NCBI RefSeq assembly: GCF_030269925.1
Contig: NC_085107.1
Location: 19,222,001-19,286,000, forward strand
DNA from: Bombyx mori
Taxonomy: Eukaryota; Arthropoda; Insecta; Lepidoptera; Bombycidae
DNA length: 64,000 nt
Direction: 5' to 3'
Part shown: one piece after another, positions 10,601 through 20,548 of the stretch
Layout: every line of letters begins with the position of its first letter
Position numbering within the stretch: the first letter of the stretch is position 1
The notes under the pieces: generated by a model
Told to the model about the DNA's origin: nothing
The model's input: only the letters and a program-made list of their open reading frames with translations
Database searches by the model: none
Position numbers and translations under genes: made by a program

Positions 10601-12119
10601 GTACTACCCATATAGGTGCTGACCATGGTGAGATAGAGGGTTGAATGATTTTTTGACGTAGCATATCATTTATTTGTCTATGTACTTCCTCTTTATGACA
10701 CTCAGGGAAACGGTAACTTTTAACAGCGATCGGTGTGTCAGATGTAGTGCGTATTTCGTGTTCAAGAGTTTTTGTACACGTGAGGCTGTCGCCTTCAAGA
10801 AAAAACACGTCTGAGAATTCGGAACAGATACTGCGTAAACATGTTTCTTCCTCCTTATTTAAGTGTTCGCAACGAATGGCATCTTGAACTCGTTTTTCCC
10901 GGACTGAGTTAAAACTAATTTGGTAACAGCATGACCCGTGAGTACTGTCGGAAGTATTAGACGGAGGGTCATTTTCTAGAATCAGAGACACGGGTTCGAG
11001 GGTGAAAGATAGGTCATGTAACCTTACTTCCGACTCAGAGGTATTCAGGACAGACAAATTAATTTTGTTATTTGGTTTAACACTAACTAGACATTTAGAA
11101 AAATACACATTAGGATAGTCTACATGCGTGTTTTTTAAAATTAAACCTTCCTTTAACTCCGGGTTAGTAACAGTGCACTCAATAAACATTTCGCTTCTTG
11201 GCGGAACGATATAGTAGGGTTGTGACATATGTAACTTGAAACGCTGCGTAGAGGGGCTAAGTATGCCCAGGTATTTCTCTGAATAATTAATAAATGCACT
11301 ATTTTTGTCTAAAAAATCTGATCCTATAATACCATCGTAATCCAGGTTAACATCTTTAACTACGTGAAAATAAAAAGGTGATAGATTCGATTGGTTAGTT
11401 TTTATTGACAAAAGGAATTTGCCCAGTGATTCACAGTGTGAATTTACGTCATTGATGCCTTTGAATTTTATTTTGTGATTTTCAAGAACTGGTAAACAAG
11501 GAATACTGGTACTTTTTATAAGAGATATTGAACTTCCCGTATCAACTAATAACGAAATAGGATTCGTGGTATGGGATGTATGAACAAGTATGTAAGGTAA
11601 CGGTGTATTTTTATGCTGAGAAATATCGTACACTGTCGGCAAATATTCTTGAGATATCGCCGATGGCATCGTTTGAGGGGTAAGTTGACTGAATGATTTA
11701 CGAGTAGTATCTGGCTTAGCGGATACCGGGGTTGACTTATCATGTGACTTTGTAAACGATTTAGTAGAAGGCTTGGTAACCGGATTAGTAGACGAATTAG
11801 TAGACGAATTAGGAGACGAATTAGTAGACGAGTTAGTAAACGAATTAGTAAACGAATTAGTGAACGAATTAGGAGACGAATTAGTAGACGAATTAGGAGA
11901 CGAATTAGTAGACGAGTTAGTAGACGAATTAGTAAACGAATTAGAAGACGAATTAATTGGCGAATTAGTGAACGAACTAGAAGTAGTTTTGCACGCTTGT
12001 GCATACGACCTAATAATTTCTTTGCATTGTTGCGATTTAGTAGAGTTACGTAATTTTGTGCCTGTTTGGTTTGCAGGTAATCGCCGGCACATTTGCGATA
12101 CCTGACACGTTAGTTTAAA
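7686..12119 (-). CDS. pol: Pol polyprotein (PR-RT-RNaseH-IN), by frameshift from gag
   Basis: Open from the slippery site to a stop at 7686. The first ATG is at 12092 (1,468 codons) but is probably not the start. In order, counted from that ATG: a low-complexity Asn/Ser/Thr repeat (40-105), aspartic protease with LLVDTGSS (181-188), reverse transcriptase with YLDDI (about 610) and TRMPFGLRNAP upstream of it, RNase H with TTDASNY (about 757), a Pro-rich spacer (about 890-970), and integrase. The integrase has an HHCC zinc site (HH near 1130, CKSC) and DDE residues in LDLVGPLP, TDQGANF and CGALERSH. All catalytic motifs look present. The long Pro-rich linker before integrase is unusual. Confidence 0.93.
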   Translation of the reverse strand, partial: FKLTCQVSQMCRRLPANQTGTKLRNSTKSQQCKEIIRSYAQACKTTSSSFTNSPINSSSNSFTNSSTNSSTNSSPNSSTNSSPNSFTNSFTNSFTNSSTNSSPNSSTNSSTNPVTKPSTKSFTKSHDKSTPVSAKPDTTRKSFSQLTPQTMPSAISQEYLPTVYDISQHKNTPLPYILVHTSHTTNPISLLVDTGSSISLIKSTSIPCLPVLENHKIKFKGINDVNSHCESLGKFLLSIKTNQSNLSPFYFHVVKDVNLDYDGIIGSDFLDKNSAFINYSEKYLGILSPSTQRFKLHMSQPYYIVPPRSEMFIECTVTNPELKEGLILKNTHVDYPNVYFSKCLVSVKPNNKINLSVLNTSESEVRLHDLSFTLEPVSLILENDPPSNTSDSTHGSCCYQISFNSVREKRVQDAIRCEHLNKEEETCLRSICSEFSDVFFLEGDSLTCTKTLEHEIRTTSDTPIAVKSYRFPECHKEEVHRQINDMLRQKIIQPSISPWSAPIWVVPKKQDSSGKPKWRIVIDYRKLNQVTIGDAYPIPNITDILDQLGHSKYFTTLDLASSFHQVKVKDTEKTAFSVPSGHYEFTRMPFGLRNAPSTFQRLMNIVLSGLQGTHCYTYLDDIVAFNHDLLSHCQNLRNIFHKLREHNLKLQPDKCEFFRREAQYLGHIISDKGVMPDPKKVLCVTNFPVPKSPRDIKSFLGLVGYYRRFIENFSHITKALTSLLKKDATFQWGCEQQKAFDELKNKITSAPILQYPDFTKPFVLTTDASNYAVSAILSQGEVGQDLPIAFASRTLNKSEGNYSTTEKECLAIIFGTKVFRPYLHGHKFKIVTDHKPLQWLFNCKDPGSKLVRWRLKLEEFDYEIEYKKGKLNCNADSLSRNLVHTLDEPTVLQPPPYLDEQSRVDEPLTFDDLSPLPPPIDFNAPGSVPSETPLGQEMPSHPTQPPTKVPSPSLPSQPSPSTPETYEQYLKVSRQSKDPFNTNIQEFNDSLLKAKCKLIAYPTSIDLDESVPYCSEIIEMSTTMPDIREVERELYSFYSTGNASHLFTHLFVRVHFYDEFTYKDIFNVLRCYRDMITTWYSEEKECAISDFSDPYTKLAFTKIYNIVAFLFHDTQIKVNIYHNNIQYPTPSEIKKILRDHHDSTTAGHPGVARMLGRIKELYWWKNMRQDIENYVKNCKSCQINKPLRQVNRSPMIITSTATRANEKLFLDLVGPLPETHHNKFKFILTLQDDLTKYSQAYPMVTCSAEETARSLVKYISHIGIPKIIITDQGANFSSEVMKQLERLFGIKHIFASPYHPQTCGALERSHSTLKEYLRSYIVENQHTWDLYLRTAMLAYNSNIHSTTGFSPLELLFGFKPYIPKSIDSLDLNTYSDYIRALNHRLYYSRQKALQNIESSKERSKKYYDSHSKPITYNIGDMVYVRCHHKQNKALSPVWKGPYKVIKINGNHTVTLLMNRKHVRHHYDEIKLANDDAL
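11775..11995 (-). repeat. 12-nt codon repeat at the start of Pol
   Basis: Variants of gaattagtagac are repeated about 17 times on the plus strand. They encode NSST/NSSP/NSFT repeats on the minus strand between the nucleocapsid region and protease. All units keep the frame. Confidence 0.85.
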
Positions 12120-12976
12120 TTACTGTCGGTTTTCTCGATTTCGCAACATTTAAAAGGCGAAGATTCCGAGTCAGGTGGAATATGATTAAGCGGGCGATAT
12201 TTATTATACGAATTATTACGTAAGTTGTTATTGTATTCGCGTTTCTTACATTTCGCAATGTGATGACCTGGGTTTTTACAGTAACTGCAAACGATTTGAG
12301 GTGGAATTTTTTGTTTTGTGTCTATTTTTGTTGAATTAAATGAACTAGCTTGTGATGATAATTTTGGCTGTTGATGATGAGTTGAATGAGACTTAGCAAC
12401 GAAGTTCTGGATTTTTTCCTCTTCAATGGCGATATTAATTGCTTCGTTAAGATTTTTGGGGTTACGACATCGCACCATGTTACCAATACGAGGAGTCAGT
12501 CCGAACATAAAAGAGTGTATCGCCAGGTCCTCTGTCATGGCAATACGACCTGATAGGTCTTTTTTTGATGTATTAGAATTATGGATTTCGGTCTGCATCT
12601 CGGTTAGGCACGTATCGATTCGTAATGAAAATTCAGACACAGATTCGCCAGCACGTTGTTTACATGATTGCAAATCGAAAAATAGATGACTGTAGTGTTT
12701 AGTTTCTCCAAAATTTTGACGAAGAAATTCTCTCAACGATTCGAAGTTATCGAATATTTTATTTGAGCATGCTATTCTGGCTTTTCCTTCTAGCTTTGAA
12801 ATTATAAATTTCAGTAATAGTCTTTTTTGACTGTCTGATGCAAGATCTAACGCATCCTGGCAGTTAGTCAAGAAGGCCGTAAGGGTCTCCCGACTTCCAT
12901 TATATGGGTTGATAAAATTACATAGTACTTGAATAGGATATTGTTCGCTCAAGACTATTTCACTTTTAGTAGACAT
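12110..12976 (-). CDS. gag: Gag polyprotein
   Basis: 288 codons from ATG 12976 to TAA 12110. The central part (about residues 60-190) resembles the retrotransposon gag capsid region (FLRQNFGE, SEFSLRID). A CCHC zinc knuckle, CSYCKNPGHHIAKC, sits at residues 230-243, followed by a basic, Asn-rich tail. It would form the particle and bind genomic RNA. It is short compared with the roughly 450 residues of gypsy Gag. The last sense codons and stop form the slippery site used to enter pol. Confidence 0.9.
   Translation of the reverse strand: MSTKSEIVLSEQYPIQVLCNFINPYNGSRETLTAFLTNCQDALDLASDSQKRLLLKFIISKLEGKARIACSNKIFDNFESLREFLRQNFGETKHYSHLFFDLQSCKQRAGESVSEFSLRIDTCLTEMQTEIHNSNTSKKDLSGRIAMTEDLAIHSFMFGLTPRIGNMVRCRNPKNLNEAINIAIEEEKIQNFVAKSHSTHHQQPKLSSQASSFNSTKIDTKQKIPPQIVCSYCKNPGHHIAKCKKREYNNNLRNNSYNKYRPLNHIPPDSESSPFKCCEIEKTDSNLN
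12113..12119 (-). promoter_or_regulatory. -1 ribosomal frameshift heptamer TTTAAAC
   Basis: On the minus strand the gag frame ends AAT TTA AAC TAA, so T TTA AAC is a canonical X XXY YYZ slippery site directly followed by the stop. Slipping back one base reads TTT AAA and continues in the pol frame (CTA ACG TGT...), which is open from that point. A stimulatory RNA structure downstream was not evaluated. Confidence 0.85.
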
Positions 12977-13637
12977 TATTACGAGTATTCGCTTTTGACA
13001 GTAACAAAACAGACACTAGCAGAAAGAAGGTCAACTAAAAAAATGTAGTAGTTATACGAGACGAATGATTCACTCACCGCAAGAATATCAGAGCTGTTAA
13101 CTTCATCGGAGAACGCACGGATGATGGGATGGCAGCAAGGCGTTTGGCAGGCTTATACTGGAAGTCTTAATGTCGCAAACGGCAGGAACCGGCTTAGCAG
13201 GAACGAGTCAGCAGGAACGTTGCAAACGGCTTAGCAGGAACGAGTCAGCAGGAACGTTGCAAACGGCTTAGCAGGAACGAGTCAGCAGGAACTGGTGCAG
13301 TAGGGACGAATCAGCGGCTTGAATTTTCACGGGTACTGGAGCTTCGGGCGAATCTTCGGGCTTGTTTCACAGGAACCAGCAGGACGTCGATATCAGGCTT
13401 ATTGGTTTTTGCGTGTTTTTGTCAGGTTGACACCAGCCGATCAATACTGACCGGCACGAGCGGGTATGATGTGGCAGATTTTTGTAAGTTTTTCTTTCTC
13501 ACGATGTTGAAGATGGCGTTGAAGATATTTTGCAGGTTTTCTTCCTTTACGATATTGATGATGAGAGCAGCGGCAATGAGCGCAACGTAGAATCAAGAGC
13601 TCAAGACAATCCGGATAGCCAGTGTAACGTACTGACT
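12977..13637 (-). promoter_or_regulatory. Proviral leader (5' UTR) with tandem repeats
   Basis: 661 bases between primer site and gag ATG, without a coding frame. It contains a 37-bp unit (gcttagcaggaacgag...) repeated nearly three times at 13192-13295, plus scattered GCAGGAAC motifs. In Drosophila gypsy the same interval carries the Su(Hw) insulator array; equivalence here is only positional. Confidence 0.6.
13192..13295. repeat. 37-bp tandem array in proviral leader
   Basis: Units begin at 13192, 13229 and 13266 (each GCTTAGCAGGAACGAG) and the last is truncated. Within each unit GCAGGAAC occurs twice. Confidence 0.85.
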
Positions 13638-13655
13638 ATCCCACTTCTGACACCA
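13638..13655 (-). other. Primer binding site, tRNA-Leu type
   Basis: On the minus strand, one base after the 5' LTR, the sequence TGGTGTCAGAAGTGGGAT is complementary to the 3' end of eukaryotic tRNA-Leu, including CCA. It primes minus-strand cDNA. The tRNA identity is from memory of tRNA ends. Confidence 0.8.
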
Positions 13656-13656
13656 C

Positions 13657-13885
13657 TGTTACGGGGTGGGTCCAGGAGCTCTTTTTAAAAAAGGACACGG
13701 CGACTGGCACGGAGTTTATTTTATTAAAGAAGTAGTACAAATGATGTGTGTTTCCGCTACTCAAGCCAAATCTGTTCTGCCACGCTTTAGCAATATATCG
13801 TCTTTATATAGAGACAATGCATTCAAGAATGCCTTAGTCGGCATTATTATTTATATTACGTTATTATTGAGGGGCATATGTAACA
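13657..13885 (-). repeat. Provirus 5' LTR
   Basis: 229 bp, TGTTAC...GTAACA. Read on the minus strand it has a TATA-type CTATATAAAG (13802-13811) and an AATAAA-containing stretch (about 13712-13731) downstream, giving a U3-R-U5 order. No difference from the 3' copy was noticed. Confidence 0.92.
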
Positions 13886-13889
13886 GTAC
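13886..13889. repeat. Target site duplication GTAC (right)
   Basis: The second copy of the 4-bp duplication flanking the provirus, directly after the terminal GTAACA. Confidence 0.9.
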
Positions 13890-14339
13890 ATTTATCAGGC
13901 AATTAATTAATTAATTTAAATAATACATATATTCAGTAAAAATGTATCCGGAATCAATGATTCGTTTATGGTTCCAACCTAATTTTTTTTTGGGATTAGA
14001 TCGTCACAATTGTTTTCCATTTTGGCCCGGAGTTTGAGTTTCATCTGTTCATCAGTTATCAATTAGGTAAATAAAATGCTGTTTTTAGTTATATCATACC
14101 TAGTGTATATTACGAATTTCATAATGGACTCATCATCTAACAAAGAGTTTCGTCTTAAATTTTGGATCACCAATGAAATTTCGTAATCGGAGTCACTGAA
14201 GAAGTTACTTAAGGCTACATCAAAATAAGTGCTTATGAGTGGAATAAAGCGTTCAAAAGCGGTTGAGATGTGATGCATAATTTGCCTGACTCCGGGAGGC
14301 CATCATAGTCTGCAACTAACATCGCAAAAGTGAAGAAAA
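13890..14339. other. AT-rich DNA right of the provirus
   Basis: Begins with repeated AATTAATT. No gene or recognised repeat. Confidence 0.4.
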
Positions 14340-14580
14340 TAGTGATTGTAACAAAAACAGCCTATTCATCAGACATGGCTACAGTCGACCTCTTTCTTTT
14401 TCCTAAACTTAAATTACAACTTCGTAGGACCCGTTCTCATTCGATAGAAGACATAAAAGAGAATTCGCAGAAATCAACTTCGCAAAAAATATTTTGATAA
14501 TTGGATTATTCGTTAGCGTAAGTGTCTCGTTTCTAAAATAGCATACTTTGAAGGTGATAAAATAATTTTAGATGAATACC
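14340..14580 (+). pseudogene. mariner transposase C-terminal remnant
   Basis: The plus strand reads DLFLFPKLKLQLRR and HSIEDIKENSQKS. Further on, after stops and shifts, it reads FEGDKIILDE. These match the order of the final catalytic block (DFFLFPKLK) and the end (YFEGDK) of mariner-family transposases. It is heavily decayed and non-functional. Confidence 0.75.
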
Positions 14581-14629
14581 TAACTAACATTTTGTGTATT
14601 ATATTATTGATCTTTTCTCGACAAGTTTT

Positions 14630-15860
14630 AATTGACAAGTTCTACGGGGACGGTGACTGGTGCTTGAAGAGCCTAAAAGCACAGAAAGTGGATTCGAAGG
14701 ATCCGACAAAACATGTTCCGGGTGACGGCGGCTATGCGTTGCCCGGTCGATATGTAATTAGCGAAGGCAACGATAAGAGAGTTATCGTGTAGCCCCGCTT
14801 TTCAAAGTAGCGTTCTGACGCTTTTTTTAGATACTTACTATCAGTTATATCTTTAGGTCGTCGTGAAGGTCGACATTTCTCAAGTACCACGGTGCTTCGA
14901 TGGCTATCCTGCAAAAACGGGATCGAATGACCTGAAGAGAGTTTAAGTGCATGCGGGCCCGGAGCGATAAATATACTTGTATAGGTCATGACAGAACGTA
15001 TGCAGGATTTATACTGACACCTTGTTATAAAGGCACAATTTTCTTCACTTGCAAGTCATGGGGTAGAGTCGACCGAGTAGGAACACGGCTCGGTCGTGTA
15101 TGATGTTCGCGACCTGAGGTGGGGACCGAATGTCATCCCTCTGTCAAGAGTGACGCTTAGCTATTTGGCCTTCGAAGTCCACGGTATGGGCTGGTCACAG
15201 ATTCAGACGGCGAAAATGGAGTTACCGCGCCTAATTCGGGACAAGATGCTAGTAGTGGTGTCGGGAAGGCGACCCCTTTTGAAGAGCACAGCTGTGTTTC
15301 GTGGATTGATGTCAGTGCGCCACTTCCGGAACCACTCTGCTAAATTGGTGGTTGTAATCTGTAGTTTATTATGCATGAACGACAACTTCCTACTCGAGTA
15401 GTAGATGGTCGTATCATCAGCGAAAAGGGCTAACTGGACCGGCGACCGGAGTATATCGTTAACATAAAGGCTAAACAGTAGCGAGGAGAGAGCAGATCCT
15501 TGCAAGACTCCGGCTAAGATTTGTCACGGGTGAAAGTGAGTTCCCTCTACTCGATACCAAAACGTACGGTTCGACAAGAAGTGTCGTATGATGAGCACGA
15601 GACTGTCTGGCGCGCCTATTTTGTATAGTTTGTAAATCAAACCGTTGTGCCAGACTTTGTCAAACGCCTTCGCGATATCGAAGAAGAGGGCTTCGTGGGG
15701 AGAGTTCTGCGTCTGTTTAGCCCTAATAAGGTGCGCTCCGTGAAGCGGTGCTCTTGCTGAATGCACGACTGTTTCGCACGGAATACGAACTGTTCGTGTA
15801 TGAGGATGCCTTTCGAGGTGATGAAGTTCTAGAGGCATTTGCGTAATGGCCATTCGTATA
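14630..15860 (-). pseudogene. jockey-like LINE reverse transcriptase fragment, broken
   Basis: The minus strand has EALFFDIAKAFDKVWHNGL (15853-15524 frame), then after a frame break QGSALSSLLFSLYVNDI and FADDTTIYYSS (15505-15203 frame). A decayed thumb/C-terminal region with RYFEKRG (14989-14732) and a 3' tail follow. FADD is the RT catalytic motif. The 5' part, including the endonuclease, is missing and at least two frame breaks are present. Confidence 0.85.
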
Positions 15861-16300
15861 ATTTGTCTAACACTAGAAGGAAGCTGATCGGACGGTACCC
15901 GTCTTTTCCGTAAGTTTCATTGTAAAGAGCATATTAATAAACTTATTATTTAAGATTTTAAATGTGGAAGAGCATGCGGTGATCTCCTCAGTATCATATT
16001 TTATATTCCTACCTTGACATGATCTTCTATAATACCAGATAGCAATCATTCCAATGCAACTAAAATAATTGACTACTGTTGACATATAGTAGCATTATGG
16101 GAAGAATCACTTTATGACGTTATTAAGATGTAAAATATGTTTTTAATAATATGTATTTTTTGAATTAGTAACCATTAGTTTGTTGATTGTGTAACTCTTT
16201 GAATTATAGATTGTGGTGTCCAAAGTTTTAGGATTATTTATTATTGTGCTTCTAATGTAATTTAAACAATTTATTTTTAATGTAATTAATAAATACACAA
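15861..16300. other. AT-rich intergenic DNA
   Basis: Nothing recognised. Confidence 0.4.
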
Positions 16301-16302
16301 AA

Positions 16303-16570
16303 TACTAGCTGTACCCATCCGCTTCACTGGGACACTTCACATTTAAAATTAATATTATTATTTCGCACCCCCACAAAGATTATCATCATTAACGCCCCGC
16401 AACTGGTGTAGGGAGTCCAACACTCATATATTTGCATATCCATTAAATACATGTATTTTCTACATGGATACCAAGTTTCAAGTCAATCGGATGCATGGTT
16501 CAGTAGTTATAACGGAACATCCGTAAAAACCACTGTAGATTTATATATCAGTATAGAAGTATAGATTTGG
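16303..16570 (+). repeat. Retroposon copy ending TTTATATATCAGTATAG
   Basis: Starts tagctgtacccatccgc and ends with gattaca-like agtatagaagtatag. Two further copies are at 35855-36098 (reverse) and 50452-50672, sharing tttcaagtcaatcggatgc and ggttcagtagttataacgg. It is probably a truncated RTE-type LINE or dependent SINE. Confidence 0.75.
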
Positions 16571-17319
16571 TAAAAAGTTAATTGGATAATATTGACCTCT
16601 ATGCCTAATGGTGTTGAGAATACACTGGGCTACATTCCGAAAAAAACCCTAAACTTTAAAAGAACTGAAGAGTGTCAATGGTGATCAGCTATGTATGATT
16701 ATGTTATATGATTTATAATGTCATATGAAATTTCGATTACACAGCATACAGTAACCCTAATAATCTGGAAAACTCATCATTACCAATAAAATAGAACACA
16801 AAAGGCTAAAGCCCAAAGAAAGTCTTCCGATCACATGACTCGGGAGCTAGAAATGCTAGTAACTAAGCTCTTTATGAGCCCAAAAGGATAAATAAGGATA
16901 AGGATGGAGAGAACAATGCAAAGAGTATAGACGGGAAATCATCATCAACAATGATGTAATGTTTGAGAAGAAGAATAAAATCAGCCTAAAAATTTTTACA
17001 CACTGCTAAATATAATTAAATTACCATAATCACAAGGCAACTATTTTGTAACAACTAATTTCTAAATGTAAATATTTAAAACTCTTACTACTACCTTTCT
17101 ATAATAGGTTAGAGAAAAAGTATTTTATTTCCTTCAAATTCATTCATTTGTTAAATTCATTTAATATGACAGAAAAATAGAAGGAAACCATTGTTTATGT
17201 TTCTAATTTAGAATATCATATATTTGATGATATCAATAACAGCCATAAACTAATAATTTAACTAGAGATTTTACCATTTTTTTAAATAGATTATAATATA
17301 TATACTTATAAAATACTAG
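16571..17319. other. AT-rich intergenic DNA
   Basis: Nothing recognised. Confidence 0.4.
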
Positions 17320-17535
17320 CGACCCGCCCTCGCTTCGCTTCGGAAACATTAAAACACACATGAAACCAAAAAAATAAAATATTTTTTTTTTAAAAAGTAG
17401 CCTATGTTCATCAGGGACAATGTCGGCTTCTAATGGAAAAATAATTTTTCAAATCGGTCCAGTAGTTTCGGAGCCTATTCGAAACAAACAAACAAACAAA
17501 TCTTTCCTCTTTATAATATTAGTATAGAGTATAGA
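17320..17535 (+). repeat. RTE-like retroposon fragment
   Basis: Has tagcgacccgccctcgcttc at the 5' side, tttcaaatcggtccagtag inside, and the 3' end tttataatattagtatagag. Related fragments are at 20341-20548 (reverse), 28080-28275, 41697-41950, 42738-43018 and 44013-44186. Confidence 0.75.
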
Positions 17536-20340
17536 TAGATGAAAAAACTACATCCCGAACCTTAACTTACATGATTCATTTATTAATATGTATACAAAAA
17601 ATCAATGTTTATAGAATGGGTTAAAATTGTATTTATATTTAATAAGAAATAAAAAAGAAAACCATTTTGTTTTCTAAAAATACAATTTACATTGTATTGT
17701 TTTCTAATGTTTATAGTATCCAGTGGATTTAAAAGTTAAGTAATTTAATATAGTAGAATAAAATAAATATTTCATATGTTTTAAAATATGTGTTTTTTCT
17801 ATGATTGGCAAAAAAAAATTTAATCACGAGGAACTTTTTGAACTCCCTAAAATATACAAATGCAGTAATGCATGTTACACAGTGGATATTACACGGACAG
17901 TAATAGCAACGTTTACACAATTATATAATGAAAATTATTTGTCTAATAGCACCAAAATAATTAAACACGAGCACAATTAAAGAATAAGCCACCGATGATA
18001 TGAGAGGCTTTAACGTAACAAAATAATGCACTTTTAAATGAAAATGAACTTACATGCATTGGAGATGAAAGCCATGACTTATGACTTGTGAATTTAGAGA
18101 GCAAAAACCATAACTAGCTGGTAAAATTAAACCTTAAAAATACATTTTTACTGACCCCACGACCTCTCGTATCGTTCGTTTACCCGTCACAACATCTGTC
18201 AAGCTGTTGTTAAGGAACCCATTTTTTAATACGTTCTAAAACCGCGATGTATTTTTGTTCATCTTTCAGGTTCTTACTTACACAGCCTAACATACCTTTA
18301 CTGATAGAATTCGTATGTTCTCTCCAAAATATTTATTAATTATTTTATATTAGAACTATAAAAAGGTTGGAACATAATATAACAATGTTTATTGATAAAA
18401 TCAGGGCTATCACCAATTTCCGAAGATCATTTACCTAGTACAAAACTCAATTTCTCAAATAATATGTCGTTATTTTACTGTCATCAATTAAATCAATTAA
18501 TTGAAAAAAAATAGAAATTTTGGAATGGAGGGTAAAGGTAGGGAGAACGATTTTATATGGGACACAATTTAATAAAGTGTTCAGCTATACGACCAAGTTA
18601 CAACTTAGAATCCACCAAGGTGGAGTCTGCTGAGTTAGAATTTTTGTATTATTGGGAACTTAAGTTACTTCTTACGGTAGCAATACATTAACGATTGCAT
18701 TTCAACGAACACTTTTCATACTTATAGGACTAGGACTAGAGATTGTGCTCCTTAGCTTGACCCGTCATTCTTTTTGGTAAGATAATCAGGAGACAACTTG
18801 TGTGATTTTATAAATTTAATATTATTTTGGTATTTAGATTACGCATAAACATGACATAGCAACGACAGTTCGGATCGTCTCTGTGTGATCGTCACTCTAA
18901 AACTGTTTGATGAACAAATCATTATATGCCACTGCCTCCCACCAAGAGCTCTCTTCAAATCTCACTTGAAGAAGAACATGTCATAACGTAGAGGATTATA
19001 CCGTGGAGGGAAATTATTTTCAAAGCTAAACTGTACGTAAAAAAAAGTCTGAAAACGCACTTTGGATGAACGCAGCGGCTTTAAGTAATGCGGATTAAAA
19101 TATGTGATAAGATAGATATGATGGAGAAAAGTGAAACAAAATTATTGGATACGGTCTAACGAATTGTGACGCGGGACAAAAATATATTATTCTAAGATAT
19201 TATTCAGGGTTCTTCCAAAACTCTCAATAAATTTCTCATCATTTTATTGAAAAGCTACCTCATTTTATATCTTCCAACTATTATGATCTCATCTTATTTC
19301 ATCTTGTTTAACTAAATTTTATTTCAATCTGTTTTTTAAAAATTGACATTGATTCATTGCTTGTTGCAAAAAGTTAGGTACGTTTAAAGACTTTTAAATT
19401 TTAAGCCTGTTCAATCGATGAAAAAAAATCAAATTCAGTCAATGTCCAAATTGGCCCGATGCTGTCAAATGTCATAAGGCCGACAATTTTGCAAACTTTG
19501 TTTATGTACGGTCCTTTCATTAAATTATCTTGCAACAATTTTAACTAAAATAGTAAAACTTGTATGAAATTACTGTGCTTTATAAAAAGATGGATTAATA
19601 TCAGATCAATCCGATTATTTTAGAATGTAAGTGTATGTTAATTGCAAGGATATTTACTTTGAAAAGATACTATGATTGTGACTTATTGCCTACGTAAGTA
19701 TTGAATACCTAAAATCAATACTCAATCAACCAGTTATTTAGGCCCTTGAATTCGAGGTGGCTATGTGGAATGTCATATTTACCAAATTGCAAAAAAAAAT
19801 ATAAATAATTTAAAATGCTAAAAATAATCTAGAATTTTAGAGTATTCGTTTTCATAAAATCAGTTTAACGTAAGTTTATAGTAAAAATGATATCTAGTTA
19901 AATGTCTGATTTTTAAGATAGAGAGTGTAAAAATGAATTCATTAAATTGTTTTATATCCATCAGACCTTGATAAACAAACAAAACCTTGTATTTAAAATA
20001 AAGTACAAAAAAGTGACTCCAATATAAAGAGTTTAACCTTCACAGCTATTGGTTACTAGAGGTAACGTTCTCATATAACAACAAAAAATAAATTACTCAA
20101 ATAATAGCAAATACCAAAATAAATTTCAGAATAATTTCGTAACTGAACATAACTGTGATTTCATACAACCAAAACAAAAATAAAATCATAATAATTTAGG
20201 TATTGCTATTAAATCAGCAGAAAAATTACTGTAAAATAAAGTGTTCTGCAGATGTAAGTTTAAATTCAACTAAAAGTAACACAAGAGTGTTAGGATAAGG
20301 ATTATTAAAATAATTAATCCTAAATCACTACATAGTATAA
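17536..20340. other. Long AT-rich intergenic DNA
   Basis: About 2.8 kb without a convincing gene, RNA or repeat. Short open frames here are AT-biased and featureless. Confidence 0.4.
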
Positions 20341-20548
20341 AACAAAGTTGCTTTCTCGGTCCCTATATCCCTATGTATGCTTAAATCTTGAAAACTACAT
20401 AACAGATTTTGATGTGGTCTTTTTTTAATAGATAGAGTGATTGAAGAGGAAGGTTAATATATATGATAACATCCATTAAATAGTGGAGAAATCAATAATA
20501 AATTACAGTTTCCGAAGCGAAGCGAGGACGGGTCGCTAGTATTATATA
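20341..20548 (-). repeat. RTE-like retroposon fragment, reverse
   Basis: Ends on the plus strand with ccgaagcgaagcgaggacgg and gtcgctagta, the reverse complement of the head of the 17320 copy. It lies about 220 bases upstream of the vps13B start codon. Confidence 0.65.

Larger units (their letters stand above)
5000..13885 (-). mobile_element. Intact gypsy/errantivirus-type endogenous retrovirus
   Basis: An 8,886-bp provirus transcribed on the minus strand. It is bounded by direct 229-bp LTRs that begin TGTTAC and end GTAACA, and flanked by the 4-bp target duplication GTAC (4996-4999 and 13886-13889). In transcription order it has 5' LTR, tRNA-Leu-type primer site, leader with 37-bp repeats, gag, a -1 frameshift site, pol (PR-RT-RNaseH-IN), env, polypurine tract and 3' LTR. 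The pol order and an env with a furin site place it with env-bearing insect Ty3/gypsy elements (errantiviruses, like TED of Trichoplusia). No stop or frameshift was seen in the three frames, and the LTRs look identical, so the insertion is probably recent. Infectivity or transposition is not shown by sequence alone. Confidence 0.93.

Noticed and set aside
11773..12105. 110-residue plus-strand ORF rich in DELV repeats and a 152-residue minus-strand ORF at 11546
   Set aside because: Both are shadows of the 12-nt repeat, which is open in several frames; the Pol frame is the coding one.
14592..14792. 66-residue plus-strand ORF ending VISEGNDKRVIV
   Set aside because: It is antisense to the 3' part of the jockey-like LINE fragment, which explains its coding-like composition.
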